A DNA stretch of 64,000 bases, from NCBI GenBank assembly GCA_947503765.1, contig CANNFA010000005.1, positions 62,001 to 126,000 of the forward strand. Direction: 5' to 3'. Source of the stretch: an uncultured Paracoccaceae bacterium. GTDB taxonomy: Bacteria; Pseudomonadota; Alphaproteobacteria; Rhodobacterales; Rhodobacteraceae. Under the pieces are notes generated by a model that made no database searches, was not told the DNA's origin, and worked only from the letters and a program-made list of their open reading frames with translations. Positions 17,616 to 26,845 of the stretch are shown piece after piece. The translations under genes were made by a program, and so were the position numbers. The first letter of the stretch is position 1. Each line of letters opens with the position of its first letter.

Positions 17616-17732
17616 GTCGGGTGTCCTTCGGTGTCGGATCGCGCCCGCGGTGGCGGGCTTGCGGAAGCGGTGTCCTTCGTGCTCTGGCCGGTGCATCCGG
17701 GTCGAAAAAGGGCTTCGGTACGAGGCCGCAAA

Positions 17733-17744
17733 CTGATATATCAG
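17733..17744. promoter_or_regulatory. Palindrome CTGATATATCAG, candidate GntR operator
   Basis: A perfect 12-bp palindrome lies in the 156-bp gap between the divergent larA and gntR genes, 27 bp before the gntR start. Sites of this type (TGATATATCA) are common for FCD-type GntR regulators and would allow autoregulation and control of larA-larC. Confidence 0.5.
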
Positions 17745-17771
17745 ATCTACCAAGAACGAAGAGCCCCTGCA

Positions 17772-18530
17772 ATGAGTGAATCGGAACGCGACAAGCGGGC
17801 GGCGGACATTCCCGGCGCGGGTGCCGATCTCGACCTGTTCGAGGGCGGGCCGACCGGGCGCGGTGTCTATGCCGCCCTGCGCGCCCGGATCGTCCGGCTG
17901 GACCTGCCGCCGGGCACGCCCCTGATGCGCGCCGAGCTGGCCGAAACCCACGGTGTCAGCCTGACGCCGCTGCGCGATGCGTTGCAGCAGCTGGCCAAGG
18001 AGGGCCTGGTGCGGATTTATCCGCAGTCGCGCACGCTGGTCGCGCCGATCGACACCGCCGCGATCCGCGAGGCGCAATTCATGCGCATCGCCCTGGAGAC
18101 CGAGGTGGTGCGCCGGCTGGCGCAGGCCATCGCGCCCGGCGATCTGGAGCGGCTGCGCGGCATCGTCGCGCGGCAGGCCGAGATCGGCGACCGGCCGGGC
18201 GACATCGCGGCCTTTCACGAGCTGGACGAGGCATTCCACCAGACCCTGTTCGCCGCCGCCGGGCATGTGCAGAGCCAGCGGGTGATGCGCAGCCATGGCG
18301 GCCACCTTGAGCGGCTGCGCCGGCTGCATCTGGACGATACCGATGCGGCCGGGCGGGTGGTGAACAACAAGGCGGTGATCGGCGGCCATACCGAGATCCT
18401 GGACGGGATCGCCGCCGGCGCGCCGGGCCGCGCGATGGATGCGCTGCGCCGGCACCTGAACCGCACGGTCGACCGGATGACCGAAAAACGCGCGGCCTTT
18501 CCCGACTATTTCGCCTCGGGCACGCAATGA
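17772..18530 (+). CDS. GntR-family (FCD-type) transcriptional regulator
   Basis: A 252-residue regulator. The winged HTH occupies about residues 28-95 (GRGVYAALRARIVRLDLPPGTPLMRAELAETHGVSLTPLRDALQQLAKEGLVRI in segments). The FCD ligand-binding domain follows, with Asp and His metal ligands in FHELDEAFHQTL and a later GGHTEILDGIAAG. The ATG at 17772 is chosen because the upstream extension has no domain. It is divergent from larA and upstream of a Dpp/Nik-type importer on the same strand. It probably senses a hydroxyacid and controls both units. Confidence 0.88.
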   Translation: MSESERDKRAADIPGAGADLDLFEGGPTGRGVYAALRARIVRLDLPPGTPLMRAELAETHGVSLTPLRDALQQLAKEGLVRIYPQSRTLVAPIDTAAIREAQFMRIALETEVVRRLAQAIAPGDLERLRGIVARQAEIGDRPGDIAAFHELDEAFHQTLFAAAGHVQSQRVMRSHGGHLERLRRLHLDDTDAAGRVVNNKAVIGGHTEILDGIAAGAPGRAMDALRRHLNRTVDRMTEKRAAFPDYFASGTQ

Positions 18531-18753
18531 TCCGGCGCAGGCCGCCGGTTCGCGGCGCCGCGCCGCCGCCCGGTTTGCCTTGTGGCGCTGCGCGGGGCAT
18601 GGCAAAACCGATCTTCGTACTATGTGCTTCAACGCATCTCGCACCCGACCGAGGACACGACACGACCAGAATCTTCCGGCGCATTCGCCGCGCATTTGCC
18701 GAGCTTGCCTTCGGCGGATGCGCCGAACCGCCCAAACCAACAGGGATATTCCG

Positions 18754-20271
18754 ATGACATTCATGGCCCTCCCCCTGCCGACCGCCACCCGCGCGCTTGC
18801 CGCCGCCCTTGCTGCGAGTTCGGCGCTTGCGCTTTCCGCCGCCGGCGCGCTGGCGCAGGATCACGACCCGGACGCGGTGATCAATATCGGCTCGCTCTAC
18901 GAGCCGCAGAACCTCGACAACACCGCCGGCGCCGGCCAGGGCATCAACGAGGCGTTCAACGGCAACGTCTACGAGGGTCTGTTCGTGCTGACCGATGACG
19001 GCGACGTGGAGCCGCGGCTGGCCGAGGATTACACGATCAGCGAGGACGGGCTGGTCTATACCTTCACCCTGAAGGACGGCGTGACGTTCCATTCGGGCGA
19101 TCCGCTGACCGCCGATGACGTCAAAAGCTCGATCGAGCGGGTGGTCGCCGAAAACTCCGCCTCTTCGCGCAAGCGCACGCTGGCGGTGATCGAGGCGATC
19201 GAGGTTCTGGACGACCGCACCTTGACGGTCACGCTCAAGTCGCCGTCGATCTCGCTGCCCTACAACCTGTCCTATGTCTGGATCGTCAATGACACGGCCG
19301 GCGATATCAGCGCCTCCGAGGACGGCACCGGCCCCTATGTGCTGCGCGAATGGCGCCGCGGCTCGGCGCTGGCGCTGGTGCCGTTCGAGGGGTACTGGGG
19401 CGACGCGCCGGACAATGGCGGCGTGATGTTCCAGTATTTCACCGATGCCACGGCGCAGAACAACGCGCTGCTGACCGGCGCGGTGGACATCATCACCTCG
19501 GTGCAAAGCCCCGACGCGCTGTCGCAATTCGCCGACAACCCCGATTTCACCGTGTCCGAGGGCGCCTCGACCACCAAGGAGATCATGGCCTATAACGACC
19601 GGATCGCGCCGTTCGACGACCCCATGGTGCGCTCGGCCCTGGCCCGTGCGGTGGACAACGAAAAGCTGCTGAACGCGATCTGGGGCGATTACGGCACGCT
19701 GATCGGATCTTTCGTGCCGCCGACCGATCCGTGGTATGTCGATCTGACGGATGTGAACGCCTACGATCCCGAAAGCGCGCGGCAGATGCTGGCCGAGGCG
19801 GGATACGAGGACGGCTTTTCCTTCACGCTGGACACGCCCGATTACGACCCGCACCCGATCGTCGCGCAGTTCGTGCAGAACGAGCTGGCCAATGTCGGGG
19901 TGGATGTGAAGATCAACATCATCACCGCGAATGAATGGTACACCAAGATCTACAAGGCGCAGGATTTCGAGGCGACCTTGCAGGAACATGTCAACCACCG
20001 CGACATCGTGTTCTATGGCAACCCCGATTTCTACTGGGGCTATGACAATCCCGAGGTCACGCGCCTGATCGCCGAGTCCGAGAACGTGGCCAGCATCGCC
20101 GAGCAGACCGAGATGCTGACCGAGGCGAACCGCATCATCGCCGAGGACGCGGCAAGCATGTGGCTGTACCTGTATCCGCAGATCGTGGTGTCGACCTCGA
20201 ACGTCACGGGCTATCCGCTGAACGGGCTGAATTCGCAGTTCTTCGTGTCGGACATCAAGAAGGCCGACTGA
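18754..20271 (+). CDS. Dpp/Nik-type ABC importer, periplasmic binding protein
   Basis: A 505-residue cluster-C (peptide/nickel type) binding protein. A signal peptide spans residues 1-35 (ending ALAQ). The mature protein begins DHDPDAVINIGSLYEPQNLD and carries the family segments NVYEGLF, TFTLKDGVTFHSGDPLTADDVKSS and DPMVRSALARAVDNEKLL. AGGGA lies about 8 bp before ATG 18754. A His-rich segment EHVNHRDIVFYGNPDFYWG stands late in the sequence. It heads a five-gene operon directly after the larA-linked GntR gene. The ligand may be nickel, an oligopeptide or the LarA substrate; sequence alone does not decide. Confidence 0.85.
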   Translation: MTFMALPLPTATRALAAALAASSALALSAAGALAQDHDPDAVINIGSLYEPQNLDNTAGAGQGINEAFNGNVYEGLFVLTDDGDVEPRLAEDYTISEDGLVYTFTLKDGVTFHSGDPLTADDVKSSIERVVAENSASSRKRTLAVIEAIEVLDDRTLTVTLKSPSISLPYNLSYVWIVNDTAGDISASEDGTGPYVLREWRRGSALALVPFEGYWGDAPDNGGVMFQYFTDATAQNNALLTGAVDIITSVQSPDALSQFADNPDFTVSEGASTTKEIMAYNDRIAPFDDPMVRSALARAVDNEKLLNAIWGDYGTLIGSFVPPTDPWYVDLTDVNAYDPESARQMLAEAGYEDGFSFTLDTPDYDPHPIVAQFVQNELANVGVDVKINIITANEWYTKIYKAQDFEATLQEHVNHRDIVFYGNPDFYWGYDNPEVTRLIAESENVASIAEQTEMLTEANRIIAEDAASMWLYLYPQIVVSTSNVTGYPLNGLNSQFFVSDIKKAD

Positions 20272-20280
20272 GCCTGAAAC

Positions 20281-20315
20281 GGCATGGCCGCGCCGGCACT
20301 GGGCGCGGCCATGCC
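20281..20315 (+). terminator. Perfect 14-bp hairpin after the binding-protein gene
   Basis: GGCATGGCCGCGCC at 20281-20294 pairs perfectly with 20302-20315, with a 7-nt loop. There is no T-run. It stands between the binding protein and the first permease and probably acts as a 3'-end stabiliser or partial terminator. Confidence 0.6.
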
Positions 20316-20345
20316 CGAACGCGCGTGGCGGGGAGCGGGGCACCG

Positions 20346-21299
20346 ATGCTTGCATATATCCTGCGGCGGCTTCTGATCCTGCTTGTGTCGCTGTTCGTCG
20401 CCGCGGTCGTCCTGTTCGTTCTTTTGCGGCTGTTGCCGGGCGATCCGGCGGCGGCGCTGGTGGGCGTCGGCGCCACCCCCGAGCAGATCGCCGCGGCACA
20501 GGCGCAGATCGGGTCGGACCGGCCGCTGGCGGTGCAGTTCGTCGCCTATCTGGGCGATCTGGCGCGGTTCGACCTGGGGCAGTCCTTCGTGTCGCGCGCG
20601 CCGGTGCTGGGCGAGATCGGCCAGCGGTTGGGCGTCACGCTGCCGCTGACCTTCGCCGCGTTCTTCCTGGCGATGATCATCGCCGTGCCGCTGGGCATTC
20701 TTGCTGCGGTCCGCTCGGACGGGTGGGCCGGGCTGACCCTGTCGGTGGTGTCGCAGATCGGCATCGCGGTGCCGGTGTTCTGGCTGGGGATCCTGCTGGT
20801 CTACCAGTTCTCGCTGACGCTGCGCTGGCTGCCTTCGGGCGGGTTCCCCCTGCGCGGCTATGCCGATCCGGGCCGCGCGGTGCTGTCGATGGTGCTGCCG
20901 GTGCTGACCATCGCCATCATCATGTCCGCCTCGCTGATGCGCTATGTGCGCGCCGCGATGCTGGAGGTGCTGAACAGCGATTTCCTGCGCACCGCCCGCG
21001 CCCTGGGCGAAAGCCGAAACGGCGCGCTGGTGCGCCACGGCATCCGCAACGCCGCGGTGCCGGTGGTGTCGGTGCTGGGGATCGAGCTGGCGACGACATT
21101 CCTGGGCGCGGTGGTGGTGGAACAGGTGTTCTCGCTGCCGGGGCTCGGCTCGATGCTGCTGCTGGGCATCCAGCAGCGCGATTATCCGAACGTGCAGGGG
21201 GTGCTGATCGTGTCGACCCTGCTGGTGCTGCTGGTCGGGTTCGTGGCCGACATCATCCAGCGGCTGCTGGACCCGCGATTGCGCGAGGCGCGGCGATGA
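20346..21299 (+). CDS. Dpp/Nik-type ABC importer, permease 1 (DppB/NikB-like)
   Basis: A 317-residue permease starting MLAYILRRLLILLVSLFVAAVVLFVLLRLLPGDP, the typical DppB/NikB N-terminus with its first membrane helix. The ATPase-contact loop is DFLRTARALGESRNGALVRHGIRNA. Length matches NikB (314) better than DppB (339). The stop overlaps the start of the second permease by 4 bp. Confidence 0.92.
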   Translation: MLAYILRRLLILLVSLFVAAVVLFVLLRLLPGDPAAALVGVGATPEQIAAAQAQIGSDRPLAVQFVAYLGDLARFDLGQSFVSRAPVLGEIGQRLGVTLPLTFAAFFLAMIIAVPLGILAAVRSDGWAGLTLSVVSQIGIAVPVFWLGILLVYQFSLTLRWLPSGGFPLRGYADPGRAVLSMVLPVLTIAIIMSASLMRYVRAAMLEVLNSDFLRTARALGESRNGALVRHGIRNAAVPVVSVLGIELATTFLGAVVVEQVFSLPGLGSMLLLGIQQRDYPNVQGVLIVSTLLVLLVGFVADIIQRLLDPRLREARR

Positions 21300-22150
21300 C
21301 CGCGCAGGAGCCCGAGGCGCGCCGCCTGCCGCGCGCCCGCCGCCGCGCGCCGGCGCACTGGCTGGGCCTGGTGCTGGTCGGCGTGATCGTCGCCGCCGGG
21401 CTGGTGTCCTTCGTCTGGACCCCCTACGCGCTGTCGGACATGGCTGGCGGGCGCCTTGCACCGCCGAGCGCGGCGCATTGGGCGGGGACCGACCGGCTGG
21501 GCCGCGACGTGTTCACCCAGTTGATGATCGGGGCGCGGATCGCGCTGGTCGTGGGCTGCGGCGCGGTCGCCATCGGGGGCGCCATCGGCATCGCCGTCGG
21601 CGTGCTGGCCGCCTTTGCCACGCGGTTCGCCGACGATGCGCTGGCGGCGGTGTTCGACATCCTGATCGCCTTTCCCACGTTGCTGATCGCCATGCTGGTG
21701 GTCGCCGCGCGCGAGGAGGCGTCGCTTGGCACCGCGATCCTGGCGCTGGGGATCGGGCTTTCGCCCATCGTCGGGCGGGTCACGCGGATTCTGACCAAGC
21801 GTGTGCTGTCCAAGGATTACATCACCGCCGCGCGGGTGTCGGGCACCGGCTGGCCGGCGATCGTGCTGTGGCACATCCTGCCCAATATCGCGCCGTTCCT
21901 CGGCGTGAACCTGGCGCTGCAATTCGGGCTGGCGGTGATGGCCGAGGCGTCGCTGTCCTATCTGGGGCTGGGCACGCCGCCGCCGAACGCGTCCTGGGGA
22001 CGGATGCTGCAGGAGGCGCAGGGCACCGTCTATACCGCGCCCTGGGGGGCGCTGCTGCCGGGGCTGGCGCTGTTTTCGCTGGTGATCGGGGTGAACCTGC
22101 TGGCCGATGCGCTGCGCGACCGGTTCGATCCGGCGGGGCGGGACAGCTGA
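21296..22150 (+). CDS. Dpp/Nik-type ABC importer, permease 2 (DppC/NikC-like)
   Basis: A 284-residue permease with one N-terminal helix, then the conserved HWAGTDRLGRDVFTQLMIGARIAL. The loop KDYITAARVSGTGWPAIVLWHILPNI contacts the ATPases, and MAEASLSYLGLGTPPPNASWGRML is the usual C-terminal signature. NikC is 277 residues. The start overlaps permease 1, and the stop shares one base with the ATPase start. Confidence 0.92.
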   Translation: MTAQEPEARRLPRARRRAPAHWLGLVLVGVIVAAGLVSFVWTPYALSDMAGGRLAPPSAAHWAGTDRLGRDVFTQLMIGARIALVVGCGAVAIGGAIGIAVGVLAAFATRFADDALAAVFDILIAFPTLLIAMLVVAAREEASLGTAILALGIGLSPIVGRVTRILTKRVLSKDYITAARVSGTGWPAIVLWHILPNIAPFLGVNLALQFGLAVMAEASLSYLGLGTPPPNASWGRMLQEAQGTVYTAPWGALLPGLALFSLVIGVNLLADALRDRFDPAGRDS

Positions 22151-22959
22151 TGGCGGCGCTGCTGGATGTGCGGAACCTGTCGCTGGCCACGGCCGGGGCG
22201 CGGCTGATCCACGATCTGTCCTTCGCCATCGCGCCGGGCGAGCGGTTCGGGCTGATCGGCGAAAGCGGGTCCGGGAAATCGCTGACCGCGCTGGCGGCGA
22301 CCGGCCTTTTGCCGCGCGCCATCGCGGCCGAGGGGCGCATCACGCTGGCCGGGACCGAGGTGATCGGCGCGCCCGAGCGCCGCCTTGCCGGCCTGCGCGG
22401 GGCCGCCGTCGCCACCGTGTTCCAGGAGCCGCTGACGGCGCTCAACCCGCTGATGCCGCTGGGCCGGCAGATCGCCGGGCCGGTGCGCCGCCGGCTGCGG
22501 CGCGAGGGGCGCACGCCCACCCGCGCGGCGGTGGCGGAAGAGGTGCGCGCGCTGCTGGACCAGGTGCGCCTGCCCGAGCCGGAGCGGCTGCTTGACGCCT
22601 ATCCGCACGAGGTGTCGGGCGGCCAGCGCCAGCGCGTGGCGATCGCCATGGCACTGGCCTGCCGGCCGCAGCTGCTGATCGCGGACGAGCCGACGACCGC
22701 GCTGGACGTGACCACGCAGGCGGAAATCGTGGCGCTGATCCGCGCGCTGGTGGCCGAGCAGAACATCGCGCTGCTGTTCATCAGCCACGATCTGCCGGTG
22801 GTCGGGCAACTGACCGAGCGGGTGATGGTGATCCGCCACGGGCGTGCGGTGGAAACCGGGCCGGCGGCCGAGGTGCTGAGCCGCCCGCGCGAGGCGTACA
22901 CGCAAGACCTTGTCGCCGCCGCGCGGCGTTTCGACAAGGCGCTGGAGGGACGCGGATGA
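22150..22959 (+). CDS. Dpp/Nik-type ABC importer, ATPase 1 (NikD-like)
   Basis: A 269-residue ABC ATPase with Walker A GESGSGKS near residue 37, a Q-loop [11 protein letters not shown], signature VSGGQRQR, Walker [13 protein letters not shown] and switch ISHDLP. It lacks the 60-80 residue C-terminal extension of DppD/OppD (about 330 residues) and so resembles NikD (254). That is one argument for a metal rather than peptide importer. It overlaps both neighbouring genes. Confidence 0.9.
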   Translation: MAALLDVRNLSLATAGARLIHDLSFAIAPGERFGLIGESGSGKSLTALAATGLLPRAIAAEGRITLAGTEVIGAPERRLAGLRGAAVATVFQEPLTALNPLMPLGRQIAGPVRRRLRREGRTPTRAAVAEEVRALLDQVRLPEPERLLDAYPHEVSGGQRQRVAIAMALACRPQLLIADEPTTALDVTTQAEIVALIRALVAEQNIALLFISHDLPVVGQLTERVMVIRHGRAVETGPAAEVLSRPREAYTQDLVAAARRFDKALEGRG

Positions 22960-23699
22960 CCCTGCTCGACGTCGAGAATGTCGGCTTCGCCTATGGCGCC
23001 GGACGCCCGGTGCTGGAGGATATCTCCTTCACCGTGCCGCGCGGCGCCAATATCGGGCTGATCGGCGAAAGCGGGTCGGGCAAGTCCACGCTGCTGCGCC
23101 TGTTGCTGGGGCTGGCAGTGCCTCAGAAGGGGCGCATCCTGTTCGACGGCGCGCCGCTTGTGCCGCGCGATCGCGGCTACATGCGCGGCTACCGGCGGCG
23201 GGTGCAGGCGGTGTTCCAGGATCCGTATTCGTCGCTGAACCCGGCGCACCGGATCCGGCGCATCGTGACAGAGCCGCTGCGCTCGCTGAAGGTGCCCGGC
23301 GATCACCGGCGCATGGCCGAGAAGGTGATCGCCGATGTCGGGCTGGAGCCGGACACGCTTGACCGCTACCCGCACCAGTTCTCGGGCGGGCAGCGCCAGC
23401 GGATCGCCATCGCGCGGGCCATCGTGGCGCGGCCCGACCTGCTGTTGGCGGACGAGGCGGTCAGCGCGCTGGATCTCTCGACGCGGATTCGCATCGTCGA
23501 GCTGTTCGAGAAGATCGCCAGCGACGTGACGATGGTCTTCGTGTCGCATGACATGGGGGTCGTCGCCGCGCTGTGCGACCGGATGATCGTGCTGGATCGC
23601 GGCCACATCGTCGAGGCCGGGGAAACCGCGGCGATCCTGCGCGCGCCGCAGCATTCCTACACGCGCAACCTGCTGGCCAGCATTCCGCGCATGGCCTGA
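22956..23699 (+). CDS. Dpp/Nik-type ABC importer, ATPase 2 (NikE-like)
   Basis: A 247-residue ABC ATPase with Walker [11 protein letters not shown]-loop [11 protein letters not shown], signature FSGGQRQR, Walker [13 protein letters not shown] and switch VSHDMG. Alanine replaces the usual proline after the Walker B glutamate (DEA rather than DEP), which is also seen in NikE-type subunits. It is the last gene of the operon and converges on the inositol-type ABC ATPase gene. Confidence 0.9.
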   Translation: MTLLDVENVGFAYGAGRPVLEDISFTVPRGANIGLIGESGSGKSTLLRLLLGLAVPQKGRILFDGAPLVPRDRGYMRGYRRRVQAVFQDPYSSLNPAHRIRRIVTEPLRSLKVPGDHRRMAEKVIADVGLEPDTLDRYPHQFSGGQRQRIAIARAIVARPDLLLADEAVSALDLSTRIRIVELFEKIASDVTMVFVSHDMGVVAALCDRMIVLDRGHIVEAGETAAILRAPQHSYTRNLLASIPRMA

Positions 23700-23706
23700 C
23701 CCGGCG

Positions 23707-23727
23707 CGCGCCTGCCGGCAGGGCGCG
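23707..23727. terminator. Bidirectional hairpin between convergent operons
   Basis: CGCGCC at 23707-23712 pairs with GGCGCG at 23722-23727 around a 9-nt loop. It sits in the 28-bp gap between two convergent stop codons. No T-run, so it may be Rho-dependent or weak. Confidence 0.4.
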
Positions 23728-24522
23728 TCAGACGGTGCCGCCCAGGCTGCCTTCGAGGGCGACCAGTTCCTGGCCGCCGGCCATCATGTCCTGCAATTCC
23801 TCGGGCTGGATCTGGCCCCGCTGGGCGGTGCCGAGGGTCATGCCGCGATTGAGCACGGTGAACCGGTCGCCGACCGCCATGGCATGGCGCACGTTGTGGG
23901 TGATGAAGACGACGGCGATGTCCTGCTTGCGCACCTTGTCGATGGTGGACAGCACGTTCGCGGTCTGCCGCACGCCAAGCGCCGAGGTCGGCTCGTCAAG
24001 GATCAGCACCTTGGCGCCGAAATGCACCGCGCGGGCGATGGCGACGGTCTGCCGCTCGCCGCCGGACAGGGTGCCGACGGCCTGGTCCGGGCCGCGCAGG
24101 TTGATCCCCATCTGGCGCATTTCCTCCATCGTGACCCGGTCGGCAAGGGCCCGGTCGAAGAACGGGATGCCGGCGATCTTTCGCGTCGGCTCGTTCCCCA
24201 TGAAGAAGTTGCGCGACACCGACATGAGCGGGATCATCGCCAGATCCTGGTAGACCGTGGCGATGCCGGCGGCGATGGCGTCGCGCGGATCCTCGAAATG
24301 CATCTGGCGGCCCTCGAACAGGATCTCGCCCCTGGTGGGCTTGTGCACCCCGCTCATGGTCTTGATGAAGGTGGACTTGCCGGCGCCGTTGTCGCCCAGA
24401 AGGCAGTGGCATTCGCCAGGATAGACATCGACCGACACGCCGGCCAGCGCGATGACCGAGCCGAAGTGCTTTTCGATGCCGCGCATCTCGATGATCGGCT
24501 GGTGGGTGGTTCGGGTGTTCAT
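23728..24522 (-). CDS. Sugar/polyol ABC importer, single-domain ATP-binding protein
   Basis: A 264-residue ATPase of the carbohydrate-uptake type 2 family, but with one nucleotide-binding domain only, as in FrcA, rather than the usual two (about 500 residues). Walker [10 protein letters not shown] lies near residue 43. The signature is [16 protein letters not shown], Walker [12 protein letters not shown], and the switch His is in FITHN. It is the last gene of a binding protein, permease, ATPase operon next to inositol catabolic genes, so myo-inositol or a related polyol is the likely substrate. Confidence 0.88.
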   Translation of the reverse strand: MNTRTTHQPIIEMRGIEKHFGSVIALAGVSVDVYPGECHCLLGDNGAGKSTFIKTMSGVHKPTRGEILFEGRQMHFEDPRDAIAAGIATVYQDLAMIPLMSVSRNFFMGNEPTRKIAGIPFFDRALADRVTMEEMRQMGINLRGPDQAVGTLSGGERQTVAIARAVHFGAKVLILDEPTSALGVRQTANVLSTIDKVRKQDIAVVFITHNVRHAMAVGDRFTVLNRGMTLGTAQRGQIQPEELQDMMAGGQELVALEGSLGGTV

Positions 24523-24523
24523 G

Positions 24524-25648
24524 TTACCGCTCCCCTGTGATCATGCGGCGGATATAGGTGTTCAGGATCACCGCAAGCAGCAGGATCACCCCGAGGAAGA
24601 CCCGGAACAGCGAGCTTTCGACACTGGCGAAGAACAGCCCCTGCTGCACCACGCCGAAGATCAGCGCCCCAAGCGCCGCGCCCAGCACCGAGCCGTAGCC
24701 GCCGGTCAGCAGCGCGCCGCCGATCACCACGGCGATGATCGCCTCGAATTCCTTGAGCAGCCCGCGATCCGCGCCGGCAGAGCCGAATTCCATCACCTGG
24801 CAGGTGGCGAACACGGTGGCGCAGAACGCGGTGAGCATGAACATCAGGATCTTCACCCGGTTCACCGGCACACCGACATAGCGCGCGGCCTGCGCGTCGC
24901 CGCCGGCGGCGAAGATCCAGTTGCCGAACTTGGTCCGGGTCAGCAGCACATGGCCGAAGATCACCAGGGCGATCGCCCAGACGATCAGCATCGGGATCCC
25001 GTCGACGACCGGATCGCCCTGCCGCGTGCCGCGCTCGAACGTGGCGATGACGCCGGTCTGGCCGAGCCAGTCGAACAGGCCGGTCAGGATCTTGCCGCCG
25101 AAAACGGGGGCGAGCCAGTCGCCCTCTGCGGTTTCGCGGATGCCGCCGATGATCGTCTTGTTTTCCAGCAATTGCGGGAAATAGATCGTGAAGCCGCGCA
25201 GGATGAACAGAGCCGCCAGTGTCACGATGAAACTCGGAAGGCCGGTGCGGATCACGATGAAGCCGTTCAGCGCGCCGATGGCGAGGCTCAGCGCGAAGGT
25301 CACCAGGATCGCCGCCCAGACGGGCCAGCCCAGCGTCACCGAGAAGATCGCGATCATCATCCCGGAAAAGCCGATCATCGAGCCGACCGAGAGGTCGAAT
25401 TCGCCGGCGATCATCAGCAGGCAGGCGCCCACCGCGATGATCATGAACTGCGCCGACACCGTCGACCAGTTGAGGATGCCCTGGCTGTTGAACATGCCGC
25501 TGTCGAAGGCGAACAACAGAAAGAAGGTGAAGACCGCGATCGTGCCGCAGATGCCGCCAAGCTCGGGGCGGATCAGGGCGCGCCGGAAGGCCGACATCTG
25601 CTTGACGCGTTCATCGGGGGCGGGGGTCGTTTCCGCGGTCTCGGCCAT
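24524..25648 (-). CDS. Sugar/polyol ABC importer, permease
   Basis: A 374-residue RbsC/FrcC-type permease. The first helix is GTIAVFTFFLLFAF. The segment CLLMIAGEFDLSVGSMIGFSGM is the family signature around EFDLSVG, and IAVVIGGALLTGGYGSVLGAALGALIFG lies near the C-terminus. The start at 25648 (MAETAETTPAP) is preceded by CGGAG. It follows the binding-protein gene after a hairpin and ends one base before the ATPase gene. Confidence 0.9.
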   Translation of the reverse strand: MAETAETTPAPDERVKQMSAFRRALIRPELGGICGTIAVFTFFLLFAFDSGMFNSQGILNWSTVSAQFMIIAVGACLLMIAGEFDLSVGSMIGFSGMMIAIFSVTLGWPVWAAILVTFALSLAIGALNGFIVIRTGLPSFIVTLAALFILRGFTIYFPQLLENKTIIGGIRETAEGDWLAPVFGGKILTGLFDWLGQTGVIATFERGTRQGDPVVDGIPMLIVWAIALVIFGHVLLTRTKFGNWIFAAGGDAQAARYVGVPVNRVKILMFMLTAFCATVFATCQVMEFGSAGADRGLLKEFEAIIAVVIGGALLTGGYGSVLGAALGALIFGVVQQGLFFASVESSLFRVFLGVILLLAVILNTYIRRMITGER

Positions 25649-25679
25649 CGCTCGTGCTCCGTTCCTGTGGGAAATCGGG

Positions 25680-25704
25680 GGAGGCGCCCGCGCGGGGCGC
25701 CTCC
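25680..25704 (-). terminator. Hairpin between binding protein and permease genes
   Basis: GGAGGCGCCC at 25680-25689 pairs perfectly with GGGCGCCTCC at 25695-25704 around a 5-nt loop, directly downstream of the binding-protein stop. It probably protects the upstream message or attenuates the downstream genes. Confidence 0.55.
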
Positions 25705-25711
25705 GCAAGGC

Positions 25712-26662
25712 TCAGCGGTATTCGCCGGCGAATTCCTCGACCTTGGCGAGGCCGTCCGCGGTGATGAAGCCGGGGCCGGAGTTGATGTTGTTGCCCGGAA
25801 GCACGCCGTAGCGGTGATAGTTGGTCAGGATCACCACCGGCATGTAGGCCTGCAGGAACGGCTGCTGGTCGATGCCCCATTCGATCACGCCCGACTTGAT
25901 GCCGTCCACGATCTCGTCGCCCAGATCGAAGGTGCCGAAATAGATGTCGCCGGCAAGTCCGATGTCGTTCAGCGCCTGCATGGTCGGACCGGCCGAGACG
26001 GGGCCGAGCGTCAGGATGCCGTCGGTTTCGGGGTTGGCCGACAGATAGGCCTGGACCTTGTTCTTGATCTCCGACGGGTCGGTGCCGCTGTCGAGCATCG
26101 ATTCGCCCAGCTCGACCCCGAGGCCGTCGGCAAAGCCGCGGCAGCGGTCGCCCAGCGTGGGCTGCTGGATCGAGTGGTTGACGCACAGGAACGAGGTCAC
26201 GCCGTCATCCTTGGCGCGCATCCCCGCGGCGAGGCCGGCATCGTATTCGGGCTGGCCCACATACATCAGCGCGCCAAGCTCGCGCGCCTGTTCGGGGGTG
26301 CCGGTGTTCATGATGATCACGTCGATCCCCGACGCCACGGCATCCATGATCGGCCCCTTGAGCACGTCGAAATCGGCCAGCGTGGTGATGAGCCCGTCCG
26401 GCCCCGCCGCCACGGTCTGTTCGATGATCCGCGCCATGTCGGCCACGTCGCCGGTGGGAGGATTGCGATACTCGACCTCGACATCCATCTGCTCGCCCGC
26501 GAGGGCGATGGCGTTCTTGACCGTGTTCCACCAGCTGTCGCTGTCCGGTGCGTGGCTTACCAGGACGTATTTCTCGCCCTCGGCCGACACCGTGGTCGCC
26601 GCCGTCAGCGACGCGGCCGCGACGGCCGATGCAAGCGCAACCTTGCGAAGCGTTGAAGTCAT
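25712..26662 (-). CDS. Sugar/polyol ABC importer, periplasmic binding protein (inositol-type)
   Basis: A 316-residue type-1 periplasmic binding protein. A signal peptide covers residues 1-27 (ending VSA). The mature part EGEKYVLVSHAPDSDSWWNTVKNAI resembles inositol/fructose receptors of alphaproteobacteria. Later segments include GLITTLADFDVLKGPI and LGPVSAGPTMQALND. It is divergent from the LacI gene, with a perfect TTGCAACCGGTTGCAA operator in between, and the same operator precedes the iolD gene. That ties it to inositol catabolism, which is an inference from context. Confidence 0.88.
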   Translation of the reverse strand: MTSTLRKVALASAVAAASLTAATTVSAEGEKYVLVSHAPDSDSWWNTVKNAIALAGEQMDVEVEYRNPPTGDVADMARIIEQTVAAGPDGLITTLADFDVLKGPIMDAVASGIDVIIMNTGTPEQARELGALMYVGQPEYDAGLAAGMRAKDDGVTSFLCVNHSIQQPTLGDRCRGFADGLGVELGESMLDSGTDPSEIKNKVQAYLSANPETDGILTLGPVSAGPTMQALNDIGLAGDIYFGTFDLGDEIVDGIKSGVIEWGIDQQPFLQAYMPVVILTNYHRYGVLPGNNINSGPGFITADGLAKVEEFAGEYR

Positions 26663-26748
26663 GTGGTCCTCCCAGATTTTAAGTGATCTTGCGTGAAACC
26701 GGCATCGTTCTGCCGTTCCGATTCCAGCTAAGCACAGGTCGGAATGAA

Positions 26749-26764
26749 TTGCAACCGGTTGCAA
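26749..26764. promoter_or_regulatory. LacI-type operator TTGCAACCGGTTGCAA
   Basis: A perfect 16-bp palindrome with the central CG step typical of LacI-family sites. It sits 86 bp upstream of the binding-protein start and 81 bp upstream of the divergent lacI start. The same sequence recurs at 31074-31089. Confidence 0.8.
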
Positions 26765-26845
26765 AAATATTCGGCCGGCGGCATGATGGCCATGGCGGAA
26801 AACCGGGCTACACGGGCGGTCCGATTGCAAGGAGAGCGGCGCCCC

